Shown here one piece after another: positions 40,109-49,762 of a stretch of 64,000 bases of DNA. Below the pieces are notes generated by a model. That model saw only the letters and a program-made list of their open reading frames with translations, was not told where the DNA came from and made no database searches. How positions within the stretch are numbered: the first letter of the stretch is position 1; every line of letters begins with the position of its first letter. The DNA comes from Porticoccus hydrocarbonoclasticus MCTG13d (GTDB taxonomy: Bacteria > Pseudomonadota > Gammaproteobacteria > Pseudomonadales > Porticoccaceae): contig NZ_JQMM01000001.1 of NCBI RefSeq assembly GCF_000744735.1, positions 496,001-560,000 of the forward strand. Reading direction: 5' to 3'. The position numbers and the translations under genes were made by a program.

Positions 40109-40876
40109 ATGCGAATTATCAGTGTTGCCGTGGACGGTATCCAACAGGCTGCCGATCTGGGGTTATTTCAGTGGCTGGCCTCCCAGGACGCTCACATAAT
40201 ATGCCTTCAGGATCTCCGGTTGCCGGAACCCGTTCTCAGTTCTCGTGCCGAGTTTCAGCTCGACGGTTACTTCAGCTACTTCTTTGATGCGCCCCAACCA
40301 GAGCAGAATGGTGTCGCCATTTACACCCGGGATATGCCCAAGGCAATAATGTACGGTTTTGGTGCCAACAACGGCGAAGATATGAATGGGCGGTATCTAC
40401 AAGCCGACTTTGAGCATGTCAGCATCTGTTCACTGCTGGCCCCTTCCGACAGCGATGGCCAACCGCTTAAAGACCGTTTTTTTCGGGATCTTCTGGCCCA
40501 TTTCAGCAAAATCAGCAGCAAGCGCCGTGACTACATTTTTTGTGGCAGCTGGAATATTGCCCATCGGACCATCGACGTGAGCGCACCGGAAACCTGCTGC
40601 AACCTGTCCGGTTTCCTGCCACATGAGCAGCAGTGCCTCGATCAGGTATTCGGTGACATTGGTTACGCCGACGCTTTTCGGCTCTTCAACATGGATGCGG
40701 ACGAATTCACTTACTGGCCTACCGGTAAACCCCTTGGAGGGATGGGTTGGCGCACCGATATGCAAATTGTGTCAAAAAACCTCACCAGCCACGTGGAATA
40801 TGCTGTGATTTACAAGGCCAAGACGTTTTCCAGTCACCTGCCAGTGATTGTGGATTATGATCTGGAGACACTCTGA
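40109..40876 (+). CDS. crc: Crc-like protein (catabolite repression control, ExoIII fold)
   Basis: The 255-residue protein resembles Pseudomonas Crc, which with Hfq blocks translation of catabolic mRNAs. Shared stretches include MRIISVAVDGIQQAA, LQLDGYF-like and GRYLQADFEHVSI, and the length fits (Crc is about 259). The exonuclease III catalytic residues are changed: the Asn of NxNG is Asp9, the LQE glutamate is Asp35, the GD-x-N aspartate is Ser (CGSWNIAH), and the final DH pair is SH. It is thus not expected to be a nuclease. In Pseudomonas crc lies by pyrE and rph, which are missing here. Confidence 0.82.
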   Translation: MRIISVAVDGIQQAADLGLFQWLASQDAHIICLQDLRLPEPVLSSRAEFQLDGYFSYFFDAPQPEQNGVAIYTRDMPKAIMYGFGANNGEDMNGRYLQADFEHVSICSLLAPSDSDGQPLKDRFFRDLLAHFSKISSKRRDYIFCGSWNIAHRTIDVSAPETCCNLSGFLPHEQQCLDQVFGDIGYADAFRLFNMDADEFTYWPTGKPLGGMGWRTDMQIVSKNLTSHVEYAVIYKAKTFSSHLPVIVDYDLETL

Positions 40877-40977
40877 CAGCGGTGACGAGCAAAACAGCAT
40901 GCTAACCTTGCGCCAATACACGCCCCTCTTTAGACTGCCGAAACACCGGCAAAAGCCAGCTACTCGTTGAATCATTG

Positions 40978-42135
40978 ATGCCTGATGTAATTCCGGAAAA
41001 CTCCGTTGGTATTGTCACACCGCAAGCGATTCACTTCGATGAGCCGCTCGTGCTTGCCTGCGGCAGAACACTCGACAATTACACACTGATGGTGGAAACC
41101 TATGGGGCATTGAACGCCGATGGCAGTAACGCCATCCTCATTTGTCACGCTCTCAGTGGCCATCACCACGCCGCCGGATACCACAGCATGGCCGATCAGC
41201 GGCCGGGTTGGTGGAACAACCATATCGGGCCGGGAAAACCTTTCGATACCAACCGTTTTTTTATCGTCTGTCCAAACAATATCGGCGGCTGTCACGGTAG
41301 CACCGGGCCCATATCCATCAACCCTGATACCGGTCAACCGTGGGGACCTGATTTCCCACCGTTGCGGGTGCGAGACTGGGTAGAAAGTCAGGCACGACTG
41401 GCGGACAAACTCGGTATACGTCAATGGGCTGCCGTCGTTGGCGGCAGTCTCGGCGGCATGCAGGTTATGCGCTGGGCTTTGGAATATCCGGACCGGTTGC
41501 GCCATGCGGTTGTCATCGCCTCGGCAATGAAACTTAGCGCGCAAAATATCGCTTTTAACGAGATAGCCCGCAACGCCATCAGATCCGATCCCGAGTTTTG
41601 CAACGGGCGCTATCTCGAACAACAGACTCAACCCAGAAACGGGCTGGGGCTGGCGCGCATGATCGGCCACGTTACCTATTTATCGGATGAGCTGATGGGC
41701 AATAAATTCGGTCGGGAATTGCGCTCCGGTTCTTTTCAACGCGGCCAGGATGCACCCATTGAATTCCAGGTGGAAAGCTATCTGCGCCATCAGGGTGACG
41801 CCTTTTCCGGCGCTTTCGATGCTAACACTTACCTTCTGATGACCAAAGCCCTCGACTATTTTGACCTCGCCCGAGAGTACGATCACAATCCGGTCGAGGC
41901 TTTCCGGCACGCCAGCTGCGATTTTCTTGTGGTGTCCTTTTCCAGCGACTGGCGCTTCTCTCCGGAACGCGCTGCAGAAATTGTTGAGGCACTGATCGCC
42001 GCTGATAAAAATGTGGCCTATACAGCCATTGAATCCAACCTGGGACACGATGCATTTCTATTGCCGAACCAGCGTTATGAGCAAGTGCTCACTGCTTATA
42101 TAAACCGCATTTTAGCTGAGATTTCCTCAAAATGA
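40978..42135 (+). CDS. metX: Homoserine O-acyltransferase MetX
   Basis: MetX activates homoserine with an acetyl or succinyl group for methionine synthesis. The 385-residue alpha/beta-hydrolase has the nucleophile elbow GGSLGGMQ (Ser near residue 158), the aspartate in FSSDWRFSP and the histidine in NLGHDAFLL, which complete the triad. I cannot tell acetyl from succinyl specificity by eye. The ATG at 40978 is preceded in frame by a TTG at 40975. It overlaps metW by 4 bases. Confidence 0.94.
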   Translation: MPDVIPENSVGIVTPQAIHFDEPLVLACGRTLDNYTLMVETYGALNADGSNAILICHALSGHHHAAGYHSMADQRPGWWNNHIGPGKPFDTNRFFIVCPNNIGGCHGSTGPISINPDTGQPWGPDFPPLRVRDWVESQARLADKLGIRQWAAVVGGSLGGMQVMRWALEYPDRLRHAVVIASAMKLSAQNIAFNEIARNAIRSDPEFCNGRYLEQQTQPRNGLGLARMIGHVTYLSDELMGNKFGRELRSGSFQRGQDAPIEFQVESYLRHQGDAFSGAFDANTYLLMTKALDYFDLAREYDHNPVEAFRHASCDFLVVSFSSDWRFSPERAAEIVEALIAADKNVAYTAIESNLGHDAFLLPNQRYEQVLTAYINRILAEISSK

Positions 42136-42728
42136 TGATGCGCACAGACCTGAACATTATTCAGCAGTGGATCCATCCGACGAGCCGAATTCTGGACCTG
42201 GGCTGCGGTGACGGCGAACTACTGCAGACCCTCGGCAAGACAAAAGGCGTCTGGGGGTATGGGCTGGAAATTGATGCTGACAAAATTACGTCCTGTGTTG
42301 CCCGGGGCGTGAATGTGATTGAGGCCGACCTTGACGAAGGTCTGAACCAGTTTTCCGACAACAGCTTTGACACCGTGGTAATGACCCAGGCACTTCAGGC
42401 GATGCGCTATCCTCACCTGGTATTGGGAGAAATGTTGCGCGTGGGCAAACAGTGTGTGGTGACATTTCCCAACTTCGGCAACTGGCGCGCCCGCAGCTAT
42501 CTGCTGTCACGAGGCCGCATGCCGGTCACCAGGCAACTCACCTTCCAGTGGTACGACACACCCAACATCCACTTTTGTACCGTGAAAGATTTTGAGGCAC
42601 TCTGTACAGAGAAGCGTATCCGGATACTGCATCGCGAATTTGTTGCAGAGCGCCTGCCGGACAAGTACATGAAAGGTATCTGGCCAAATATGTTCAGTGA
42701 CACCGCCATCTACCATTTGAGCAAGTAG
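42132..42728 (+). CDS. metW: Methionine biosynthesis protein MetW
   Basis: MetW is the usual partner of MetX in proteobacteria and appears needed for its activity. The 198-residue protein has a methyltransferase-like fold with SAM motif [14 protein letters not shown] and the family stretch [18 protein letters not shown]. It begins in a 4-base overlap with metX, which suggests coupled translation. A role as a methyltransferase has not been shown clearly for the family. Confidence 0.93.
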   Translation: MMMRTDLNIIQQWIHPTSRILDLGCGDGELLQTLGKTKGVWGYGLEIDADKITSCVARGVNVIEADLDEGLNQFSDNSFDTVVMTQALQAMRYPHLVLGEMLRVGKQCVVTFPNFGNWRARSYLLSRGRMPVTRQLTFQWYDTPNIHFCTVKDFEALCTEKRIRILHREFVAERLPDKYMKGIWPNMFSDTAIYHLSK

Positions 42729-42736
42729 GCCTATTC

Positions 42737-43198
42737 ATGACAGGTAGCCACAACATGAAAATAACCCAAGCAATCTCGTTATTCCTGCTCATCGCAGGTT
42801 TGAGTTTCAGTGCACTGGCTGACAACCGCCCCTACAAGGAATACGGCGACCTGAAAGTGTTTTTCAGTGCCTTCAACAGCAGCTTTATCCAGCCTGACGT
42901 TGCCAGCTCGTACAATATTGTTCGTGGCAAGGATAAAGGGCTGGTGAATATTGCCGTGGTCAAAAATGGCCAAATGGGCGGCCTGCCAGCCGTGGTCAAG
43001 GGCACCGTCTCCAATATATTCGGTCAACAGCAGGTGCTGGAATTCACTGAAATCCGCGAAGAAAATGCAGTTTACTATCTGGCGCCGTTTCGTTTTGACA
43101 AGGAAGACTGGATGACCTTCAAAATTGACGTCAGTCCGGATTCCGACAAGGCGACACATTCGCTGACTTTTCAGCGCAAGTTCTATGTCGATGAGTAG
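42737..43198 (+). CDS. DUF4426 family periplasmic protein
   Basis: The 153-residue protein has a signal peptide (cleavage likely after SALA near residue 28) and matches the DUF4426 family. The synteny metX-metW-DUF4426-rdgB is the same as in Pseudomonas aeruginosa. It is predicted to be a beta-rich periplasmic protein of unknown function. The start could also be the ATG at 42755, which gives a shorter signal; the ATG at 42737 has AGG 7 bases upstream. Confidence 0.85.
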   Translation: MTGSHNMKITQAISLFLLIAGLSFSALADNRPYKEYGDLKVFFSAFNSSFIQPDVASSYNIVRGKDKGLVNIAVVKNGQMGGLPAVVKGTVSNIFGQQQVLEFTEIREENAVYYLAPFRFDKEDWMTFKIDVSPDSDKATHSLTFQRKFYVDE

Positions 43199-43281
43199 CC
43201 CGTGACAGGCACCTCAGACTCTCCGTTCAGCAGGGGCGCAATAGCGCACTTAATAGCAACCTTTCTGTCATCCAGTTCAAC

Positions 43282-43881
43282 ATGAAAATTGTTCTCGCCA
43301 CCGGTAACAAAGGCAAGCTTACAGAGTTTCAGCACCTGCTAGAGTTACTCCCCTTCGACATTCTGCCGCAATCGGATTTTGAGATTCCAGAGGCGGTAGA
43401 AGATGGCCTCAGTTTTGTGGAAAATGCCCTGATCAAGGCCCGGCATGCCTCCCGCCTCACCGACCTGCCCGCCATTGCCGATGACTCTGGTCTTGAAGTG
43501 GACGCACTCAATGGCGCCCCCGGTATCTATTCCTCACGATTTTCCGGGGAAAACGCCACCGACCAGCAGAACAACCTGCGGTTGCTGTCACTGCTTCAGG
43601 AAGTACCCCGTGAGCAACGAACCGCCCGCTTTCATTGCCTGCTGGTATATCTGCGCCATGCGAAGGATCCGACGCCACTAATTTGCCAGGGCACCTGGGA
43701 GGGACTGATCGGATTTACCCCGGAGGGTGACAACGGCTTTGGCTACGACCCGCTTTTTTATATTCCCGAGCTCGACTGCACCTCCGCACAACTCGGCAAA
43801 GAGAAAAAAAATCGCATCAGTCACCGGGCCAAGGCCATGGCGCTATTACAGGAACGGCTTGTCAGCCTGTATAACTCATAG
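43282..43881 (+). CDS. rdgB: XTP/dITP pyrophosphatase RdgB (Ham1)
   Basis: RdgB hydrolyses non-canonical purine triphosphates (dITP, XTP) to monophosphates. The 199-residue protein has the ATGNKGKL start motif, the metal and base motif ADDSGLEVDAL, the GFGYDPLF loop and the C-terminal SHRAKAM segment. It follows the DUF4426 gene in the conserved order. Confidence 0.96.
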   Translation: MKIVLATGNKGKLTEFQHLLELLPFDILPQSDFEIPEAVEDGLSFVENALIKARHASRLTDLPAIADDSGLEVDALNGAPGIYSSRFSGENATDQQNNLRLLSLLQEVPREQRTARFHCLLVYLRHAKDPTPLICQGTWEGLIGFTPEGDNGFGYDPLFYIPELDCTSAQLGKEKKNRISHRAKAMALLQERLVSLYNS

Positions 43882-43944
43882 CCCCCAAAGCGCTGTCGTA
43901 ACCGGTTAGAATCCATTGTCATACCAAGGCCCATAGGTACCGCT

Positions 43945-44520
43945 GTGCCCCGTCGCTCCTCACACACTCCCGCCAATCATCAGCTCCACTGGCGCAGTTA
44001 TCGGCGCACACCGCTGTTTGTCACCTGCAGCGCCCTGCGACCGTGGCTACTGGATCGCGGCTCACTCACCGAACGCTTAATCCGGGCAAGCAAAGGGCAG
44101 TTTGAAGTAAAAATACTGTTTCAGGGCATGGGGGTACCCCAACTGTCCGAGCAACGCGCATTGGAACTGCCGATCCGACAACGCGCCCTGATCAGGGAGG
44201 TCATCCTGTTTGGCAACCACCAACCCTGGGTCCATGCCCGCAGTATCATTCCGATAAAAACCCTGACCGGACGATTGCGAAAACTCCGAAAGCTGGACAA
44301 CCGGCCCCTCGGTGCACTGCTGTTTAGCGACCCCGCAATGGTCCGGGGACCCATTGAGATTTCCAACCTGTCCATGCTCGAATCGTGGCCTTCTACGGTA
44401 CCGGCCAACTATGGTAGCCCCGTACAGGGACGCCGTTCACTGTTTTGGCTGGATGGCAAACCCTTGCTTGTGTCCGAGGTGTTTTTGACGGGGTTTACCC
44501 CGTACAATAAAACCCCCTGA
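43945..44520 (+). CDS. ubiC: Chorismate lyase
   Basis: UbiC converts chorismate to 4-hydroxybenzoate and pyruvate, the entry step of ubiquinone synthesis. The 191-residue protein has the family stretches LLDRGSLTERL and REVILFGNHQPWVHARSIIP, the latter containing the active-site arginine. It starts with GTG and is followed 21 bases later by ubiA, its pathway partner. Confidence 0.92.
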   Translation: MPRRSSHTPANHQLHWRSYRRTPLFVTCSALRPWLLDRGSLTERLIRASKGQFEVKILFQGMGVPQLSEQRALELPIRQRALIREVILFGNHQPWVHARSIIPIKTLTGRLRKLRKLDNRPLGALLFSDPAMVRGPIEISNLSMLESWPSTVPANYGSPVQGRRSLFWLDGKPLLVSEVFLTGFTPYNKTP

Positions 44521-44541
44521 TTTCGCAACCATGCGGCATTT

Positions 44542-45414
44542 ATGAGCAAAGCATTACAGCGACTTCCCGATTTTGTCCGGCTGATGCGCTTTGACAAGCC
44601 TATCGGTACGCTCCTGCTGCTCTGGCCGACGCTCTGGGCGTTATGGTTAGCCGCAGGCGGTGTCCCTTCCGCAAAAAATTTGCTGATCTTCGTGCTGGGT
44701 GTGATCCTGATGCGCGCCGCAGGCTGTGTCATCAATGATGTGGCTGACCGGCAAGTGGATGGTCATGTGACACGAACCCGGCACCGGCCGCTACCCAGCG
44801 GTCAGATCAAGACCCGCGAGGCAATGGCGTTGTTTGTTGTGCTCTGCCTGGCCGCCTTTGGCCTGGTGTTGCTGACCAATCCACTAACCATAAAGTTGGC
44901 CCTGGTGGGGGTGGCGCTGGCGGCCTGCTACCCCTTCATGAAACGTTTCACACATTTGCCCCAACTGGTGCTGGGTGCCGCCTTTGCCTGGAGTCTGCCC
45001 ATGGCTTTTGCGGCAGAGAGCAACAGCCTGCCCCGGGAAATGTGGACACTGTACATTGCTGTGGTGCTCTGGACCGTCACCTACGATACCTTTTACGCCA
45101 TGGTGGATCGGGATGACGATGTGAAGATTGGCATCAAGTCTACCGCCATTCTTTTTGGCGACATGGACATACCCATTACCGCCTGCCTGCAATGTCTGAC
45201 ACTGATCGCGTTGTTGATGACCGGGATCAACTTTAATCGCGGCAGCTGGTTTTTCCTGTCCCTGCTGGGAGCCGCCCTGCTGTTTCTCCACCAACAGTAT
45301 CTGATCCGCCATCGCGAGCGCGACGCCTGTTTCCGTGCTTTTCTCAATAATCATTACGTTGGTGCTATTATTTTTATCGGCCTGGCGGCGGACTACCAGC
45401 TCACTGCCGACTAG
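44542..45414 (+). CDS. ubiA: 4-hydroxybenzoate polyprenyltransferase
   Basis: UbiA attaches the polyprenyl chain to 4-hydroxybenzoate in the inner membrane. The 290-residue protein has about eight to nine membrane helices, the first aspartate motif NDVADRQVD (about residues 67-75) and the second [13 protein letters not shown]. The ubiC-ubiA-phoB-phoR order equals that of Pseudomonas. A second, more distant UbiA-family gene lies at 53355-54218. Confidence 0.96.
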   Translation: MSKALQRLPDFVRLMRFDKPIGTLLLLWPTLWALWLAAGGVPSAKNLLIFVLGVILMRAAGCVINDVADRQVDGHVTRTRHRPLPSGQIKTREAMALFVVLCLAAFGLVLLTNPLTIKLALVGVALAACYPFMKRFTHLPQLVLGAAFAWSLPMAFAAESNSLPREMWTLYIAVVLWTVTYDTFYAMVDRDDDVKIGIKSTAILFGDMDIPITACLQCLTLIALLMTGINFNRGSWFFLSLLGAALLFLHQQYLIRHRERDACFRAFLNNHYVGAIIFIGLAADYQLTAD

Positions 45415-45436
45415 GTATCGACCGTTCTTTTGTCGA

Positions 45437-45465
45437 TTGTCATATTTTTGTCATGCTCAGGTCAT
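45437..45465 (+). promoter_or_regulatory. Pho box upstream of phoB
   Basis: Three half-sites lie exactly 11 bases apart: TTGTCAT (45437-45443), TTGTCAT (45448-45454) and AGGTCAT (45459-45465), separated by AT-rich spacers. This matches PhoB binding to direct TGTCA repeats and points to PhoB control of its own gene. It lies 36 bases before the phoB start. Confidence 0.85.
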
Positions 45466-45500
45466 GTAATGGGTATCTGGATATCAATGATGAAAAGAAT

Positions 45501-46202
45501 ATGAGTGATAAAACTGTACTTGTTGTAGACGATGAAACGGCCATTCGCGACATGATCTGTTCAGCGCTGGATGTGGCCGGATTTGACACCCTGCAGGCTG
45601 AGAACGCCCAGCAGGCCCATGCCATGATCATCGACCACAAACCCGACCTGGTGCTGCTTGACTGGATGATGCCCGTCACCAGTGGCATTGAGTTGATCCG
45701 GCGACTACAAAGGGATGACCTGACAAAGAATATACCGGTCATCATGCTGACCGCCAAAGCCAGTGAGGACAACCTGATCCAGGGCCTCGATGTGGGTGCG
45801 GACGACTATATCACCAAACCGTTTTCACCCCGTGCCCTGGTGGCCCGTATCAATGCTGTACTGCGTCGCGCCGAACCGGAACTGCCCCCGGAACCGATAG
45901 AAGTGGATCAACTGCTGTTTGATCCCATCAGTCACCGGGTCACCATCAGTGGTCAACCGGTATCCATGGGGCCAACTGAATTTCGGCTGCTGAGTTTCTT
46001 TCTCACGCACCAGGAGCGGGTCTATTCCCGTGATCAGATTCTAGACCATGTGTGGGGCGGCAACGTCTACATGGATGAGCGAACGGTGGATGTGCATATT
46101 CGCCGATTGCGCAAGGCAATTTCCCTTGCTGGACAGGACCGCTTCATACAGACTGTGCGGGGCGCGGGTTACCGCTTTTCCACCAAGGTTTATGAAGAAT
46201 AG
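45501..46202 (+). CDS. phoB: Phosphate regulon response regulator PhoB
   Basis: PhoB activates phosphate-starvation genes. The 233-residue protein has a receiver domain with Asp10, Asp11 and phospho-acceptor Asp54 (LLDWMMP), and a C-terminal winged helix with the RTVDVHIRRLRKAI recognition segment. The frame opens at 45453 but the ATG at 45501 gives the exact family start MSDKTVLVVDDE. phoR follows after 8 bases. Confidence 0.96.
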   Translation: MSDKTVLVVDDETAIRDMICSALDVAGFDTLQAENAQQAHAMIIDHKPDLVLLDWMMPVTSGIELIRRLQRDDLTKNIPVIMLTAKASEDNLIQGLDVGADDYITKPFSPRALVARINAVLRRAEPELPPEPIEVDQLLFDPISHRVTISGQPVSMGPTEFRLLSFFLTHQERVYSRDQILDHVWGGNVYMDERTVDVHIRRLRKAISLAGQDRFIQTVRGAGYRFSTKVYEE

Positions 46203-46210
46203 GATCTGCA

Positions 46211-47488
46211 TTGCACAGAGGGCTTAAGGCAGAAATACGGCGGATCGCCCTGCTCACCCTGTTTCTGCTGCTGACAGGTTTTTTATGGGGCCACACTCTG
46301 CTCACCCTGCTCTTGGGTGGCGGCCTGTATATGTTGTGGACCTTCGCCCACATCTCCCGACTCTATGATTGGCTCGACCAGAGCGCTGAGGGACCACCCC
46401 CCGAAGCAAGCGGCGTCTGGGGCGACATGACCGATTTCCTCTACCGAATGCAACAGCGCAACGAACGCGCCAAACAAAGTCGTCGACAACTGGCCGAGCG
46501 CGTCAAGGATATTACTTCTGCGCTGGCGGACGGCATTATCATCCTCACCCCCGATAGGGAACTGGAGTGGTGGAATCCGGCGGCTGAAAAACTGCTTGGC
46601 CTCGTCAAACAGGATCGCGGCCAATCCATGACCAACCTGGTTCGCGATCCCCGTTTCGTGGTATTTATCCAGAGTGACGCACTGCCCCCGCCACTGGAAC
46701 TGAGTTCGCCGGAAGATCCCACAAGAACCTTGCTGTTTACCGCCGCAACCTTTGGTGATGGCAATATCATTCTGGTCGTGCAGGACATCACCCGGTTGCG
46801 CAATCTGGAACAAATGCGACAGGACTTTGTGGCCAATATCTCCCATGAGCTGCGGACACCCTTAACCGTGCTCTCGGGCTATATCGAAACCCTGCAGGAC
46901 AATGCCGACCAATTGCCCAGGGGCTGGGCAAAAGCATTGCTGCAGATGGGCCAGCAAACGGAACGCCTCAACGCCCTGGCCAATGATCTGGTGATGTTGT
47001 CACAACTGGAATCCAACCGGAAACCCCCCTCGCGGGCACCCATCATGCTGGATCAGTTACTGCAGCAGATTGCCGAGGATGCCCGCATGGTGGCTGGTGA
47101 TAATTACCTCATCGAAACAGACTGCGCCACCGATACCCCCTTCAAAGGGGAATACAAGGAACTTTACAGCGCCTTCTCGAACCTTGTACTCAATGCCATC
47201 AAGCACAACCCGGCCGGTGTGCGCGTCCAAATACGCTGTTTTCACACCGCATCGGATATCGTGGTGGAGATCTGCGATAACGGTTCCGGTATTGATCCAA
47301 AGCACCTGCCCCGCCTGACCGAACGTTTTTATCGGGTGGACCAGAGCCGCGCCACCAGTACCGGCGGCACAGGGCTGGGGCTGGCCATTGTCAAACATGT
47401 GTTGATGCGCCACGGTGGATCACTGAAAATCGACAGCACACTGGGGAAAGGTAGCTGCTTCCGCTGCCAGCTGCCCCTGCTAACCTGA
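46211..47488 (+). CDS. phoR: Phosphate regulon sensor histidine kinase PhoR
   Basis: PhoR phosphorylates PhoB when phosphate is scarce, sensing through the Pst transporter. The 425-residue protein has one or two N-terminal membrane segments (about residues 12-45), a PAS domain (about 95-190), the HisKA motif SHELRTPLTVLSGY with His212, and the ATPase motifs NAIKHNP (N box), EICDNGSGI (G1) and GGTGLGLAIVKH (G2). It starts with TTG at 46211. The pair is cotranscribed under the Pho box. Confidence 0.95.
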   Translation: MHRGLKAEIRRIALLTLFLLLTGFLWGHTLLTLLLGGGLYMLWTFAHISRLYDWLDQSAEGPPPEASGVWGDMTDFLYRMQQRNERAKQSRRQLAERVKDITSALADGIIILTPDRELEWWNPAAEKLLGLVKQDRGQSMTNLVRDPRFVVFIQSDALPPPLELSSPEDPTRTLLFTAATFGDGNIILVVQDITRLRNLEQMRQDFVANISHELRTPLTVLSGYIETLQDNADQLPRGWAKALLQMGQQTERLNALANDLVMLSQLESNRKPPSRAPIMLDQLLQQIAEDARMVAGDNYLIETDCATDTPFKGEYKELYSAFSNLVLNAIKHNPAGVRVQIRCFHTASDIVVEICDNGSGIDPKHLPRLTERFYRVDQSRATSTGGTGLGLAIVKHVLMRHGGSLKIDSTLGKGSCFRCQLPLLT

Positions 47489-47528
47489 TGATATATCCGG
47501 TCACCTTTTTCAATCCCGCAGGAAAGAG

Positions 47529-48575
47529 ATGCAATATCGAGAATTAGGAGCCTCCGGGCTGACCCTCAGCGCCATTGGCCTCGGCACGATGACCTGGGGT
47601 GAGCAGAATAGTCGGAAAGACGCATTTCAACAGCTGGATTGTGCCCTCGATTACGGTATCAATTTTGTGGACACCGCAGAAATGTATCCAGTACCACCAA
47701 ACGCACAAACCCAGGGCCTGACAGAACAATATCTGGGTGACTGGCTGACCCACTCGGGACGGCGCCAGGACGTTGTACTGGCCACCAAAGTGACCGGCGG
47801 TGACGGCAACAACAGCGGTTTTGACTATATCAGGGGCGGGCCGCGACTGAATCGCAAACAGATTTTTCAGGCACTGGATGATTCCCTGCGCCGACTCCAG
47901 ACCGACTACATTGATTTATACCAAGTGCACTGGCCTGAGCGCCCCGCCAATATTTTTGGCCGCTCCGCTCCAGGTGACTACTCACTGACTGACTACACCC
48001 CGATCAATGAAACCTGGCAGGCGTTGAATGACCTGGTTAAGCAGGGCAAGGTCCGCCACATCGGCGTCTCCAATGAAACCCCCTGGGGTCTGATGCAATA
48101 CCAGGCGGCCTCTGTCGCCGGCCATGGCGCCCCGATTGTCAGTATTCAGAACCCCTACAATCTGTTGAACCGACAGTTCGAGGTATCGCTGGCTGAATGG
48201 TCAATCAATGAACGGATCGGCCTGCTCGCATACTCCCCGTTGGCTTTCGGTATGCTGTCTGGCAAATACCTGCAGGGCCAGCGGCCCGCTGATGGGCGGC
48301 TGACACTGTTCGAACGGTTTCAGCGCTATAATCACCCCACAGCCGTTCAAGCGACCGAACGCTATGTGGCATTGGCCAGACAGTATGATATTTCACCGGT
48401 ACACTTGGCACTGGGCTTCGTTCACCGGCAACCGTTTGTCGCCTCAACCATTATTGGTGCCACTACCCTGTCACAGCTGCAGGAAAACATCGACAGTCTC
48501 ACCACACCCATGAGCGAAGCACTGCTGGCGGATATTGATCTGATTCATCGGGATATCAGCAATCCCGCCCCCTGA
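47529..48575 (+). CDS. NADP(H)-dependent aldo/keto reductase (Tas family)
   Basis: This is a 348-residue TIM-barrel oxidoreductase. The aldo/keto reductase tetrad is visible as Asp and Tyr in DTAEMYP, Lys in LATKVTG and His in QVHWPE. The full length and the insert around RSAPGDYSLTDYTPINET match the Tas-like subgroup. The substrate cannot be inferred. It is followed 10 bases later by the DUF482 gene, so they may be cotranscribed. Confidence 0.9.
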   Translation: MQYRELGASGLTLSAIGLGTMTWGEQNSRKDAFQQLDCALDYGINFVDTAEMYPVPPNAQTQGLTEQYLGDWLTHSGRRQDVVLATKVTGGDGNNSGFDYIRGGPRLNRKQIFQALDDSLRRLQTDYIDLYQVHWPERPANIFGRSAPGDYSLTDYTPINETWQALNDLVKQGKVRHIGVSNETPWGLMQYQAASVAGHGAPIVSIQNPYNLLNRQFEVSLAEWSINERIGLLAYSPLAFGMLSGKYLQGQRPADGRLTLFERFQRYNHPTAVQATERYVALARQYDISPVHLALGFVHRQPFVASTIIGATTLSQLQENIDSLTTPMSEALLADIDLIHRDISNPAP

Positions 48576-48585
48576 GAGGCAGACA

Positions 48586-49728
48586 TTGGACATACGTGTT
48601 CTCGACAGCATTGACCAGTGTGACGCCCGGGACTGGGATACGCTGTTCGACAGTGACTACCCTTTTTTACAGCACCGCTTCCTCTCTCTGCTGGAAAACT
48701 CTGGCAGCGCCTGTACCCAGACGGGCTGGCACCCACAACACCTGTTGCTGAGCCAGGACGAGGTCACCGTTGCCGCACTTCCGCTCTACCGTAAAACACA
48801 CTCGCGGGGCGAATACGTATTCGATTGGGCCTGGGCGGAGGCCTACCACGGGCGCCGCCTCGACTATTACCCGAAGCTGCTCAGCGCGGTGCCATTCACG
48901 CCGGCGTGCGGGCCGCGCCTCGGACTGTTGCCCGGTATCAGTCTGAGCGATATCAGCCCAATACTGCTGACGGCGATCCAGCAACTGGCAGGGCAGCAGG
49001 GCGCCACCGGCTGGCACTTGCTGTTTCCTCACGCGACACTGTCGGACGCTCTGCAAACGGCAGGGGGGATGCTGCGCAGTGGCGTTCAATATCTCTGGAA
49101 TAACCGAGATTATCGTGATTTTACCGATTTTACCGACACGTTTTCCTCAAGAAAGCGCAAGAATATCAACCGGGAGCGACACACCCTCAGGCGTGCCGGC
49201 CTACTTGTCGAACGACTCACCGGTGAACAGATCAGTGCCGACTGGTGGGAATTCTTCTTCGTGCTCTATCATCGCACCTACCTCAAGCACAGCGGCAACA
49301 GCGGCTATCTGACCCAGGCCTTCTTCCACCAACTGGGCCAAATCATGCCCGATCAGGTGATGATGGTCGTCGCCATGGAGGGGGACGAAAAAGTCGCCGC
49401 CGCCCTGTTCTTCCACGATCAGAATAACCTCTATGGTCGTTACTGGGGATGCACTCGCGAGTACGATTTCCTGCATTTTGAACTTTGCTACTATCAGGGT
49501 ATCGAATTTGCCATTGAACGCGGATTAGGCACGTTCGATGCCGGAGCCCAGGGTGAGCACAAAATCAAACGGGGTTTCGAACCCACTGAAAATTGTTCTG
49601 TCCACTGGATCAGGCACCCCGACTTTGCCTATGCTATCGGTCGGTTTCTGAAGGAAGAGCGTCAATACGTACTTAACTATATTCAGGAAGCCCGGCGACA
49701 GTTACCATACAAATCTGTCGACCTATAA
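48586..49728 (+). CDS. GNAT-fold protein of the DUF482 (peptidogalycan biosynthesis-like) family
   Basis: The 380-residue protein matches the DUF482 family, related to FemAB/GNAT acyltransferases. Visible marks are FDWAWAEAYHGRRLDYYPKL, the SSRKRKNINRERHTL segment with the basic RKRKN, the ALFFHDQNNLYGRYWGC strand and the C-terminal GAQGEHKIKRGFEP. Members are proposed to act on cell-wall or amino-acyl substrates, without proof. It starts with TTG at 48586 and is probably coupled to the upstream reductase. Confidence 0.85.
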   Translation: MDIRVLDSIDQCDARDWDTLFDSDYPFLQHRFLSLLENSGSACTQTGWHPQHLLLSQDEVTVAALPLYRKTHSRGEYVFDWAWAEAYHGRRLDYYPKLLSAVPFTPACGPRLGLLPGISLSDISPILLTAIQQLAGQQGATGWHLLFPHATLSDALQTAGGMLRSGVQYLWNNRDYRDFTDFTDTFSSRKRKNINRERHTLRRAGLLVERLTGEQISADWWEFFFVLYHRTYLKHSGNSGYLTQAFFHQLGQIMPDQVMMVVAMEGDEKVAAALFFHDQNNLYGRYWGCTREYDFLHFELCYYQGIEFAIERGLGTFDAGAQGEHKIKRGFEPTENCSVHWIRHPDFAYAIGRFLKEERQYVLNYIQEARRQLPYKSVDL

Positions 49729-49762
49729 ACTCACCCTGTTCCCCCTGTGGAGGACTCTACCC

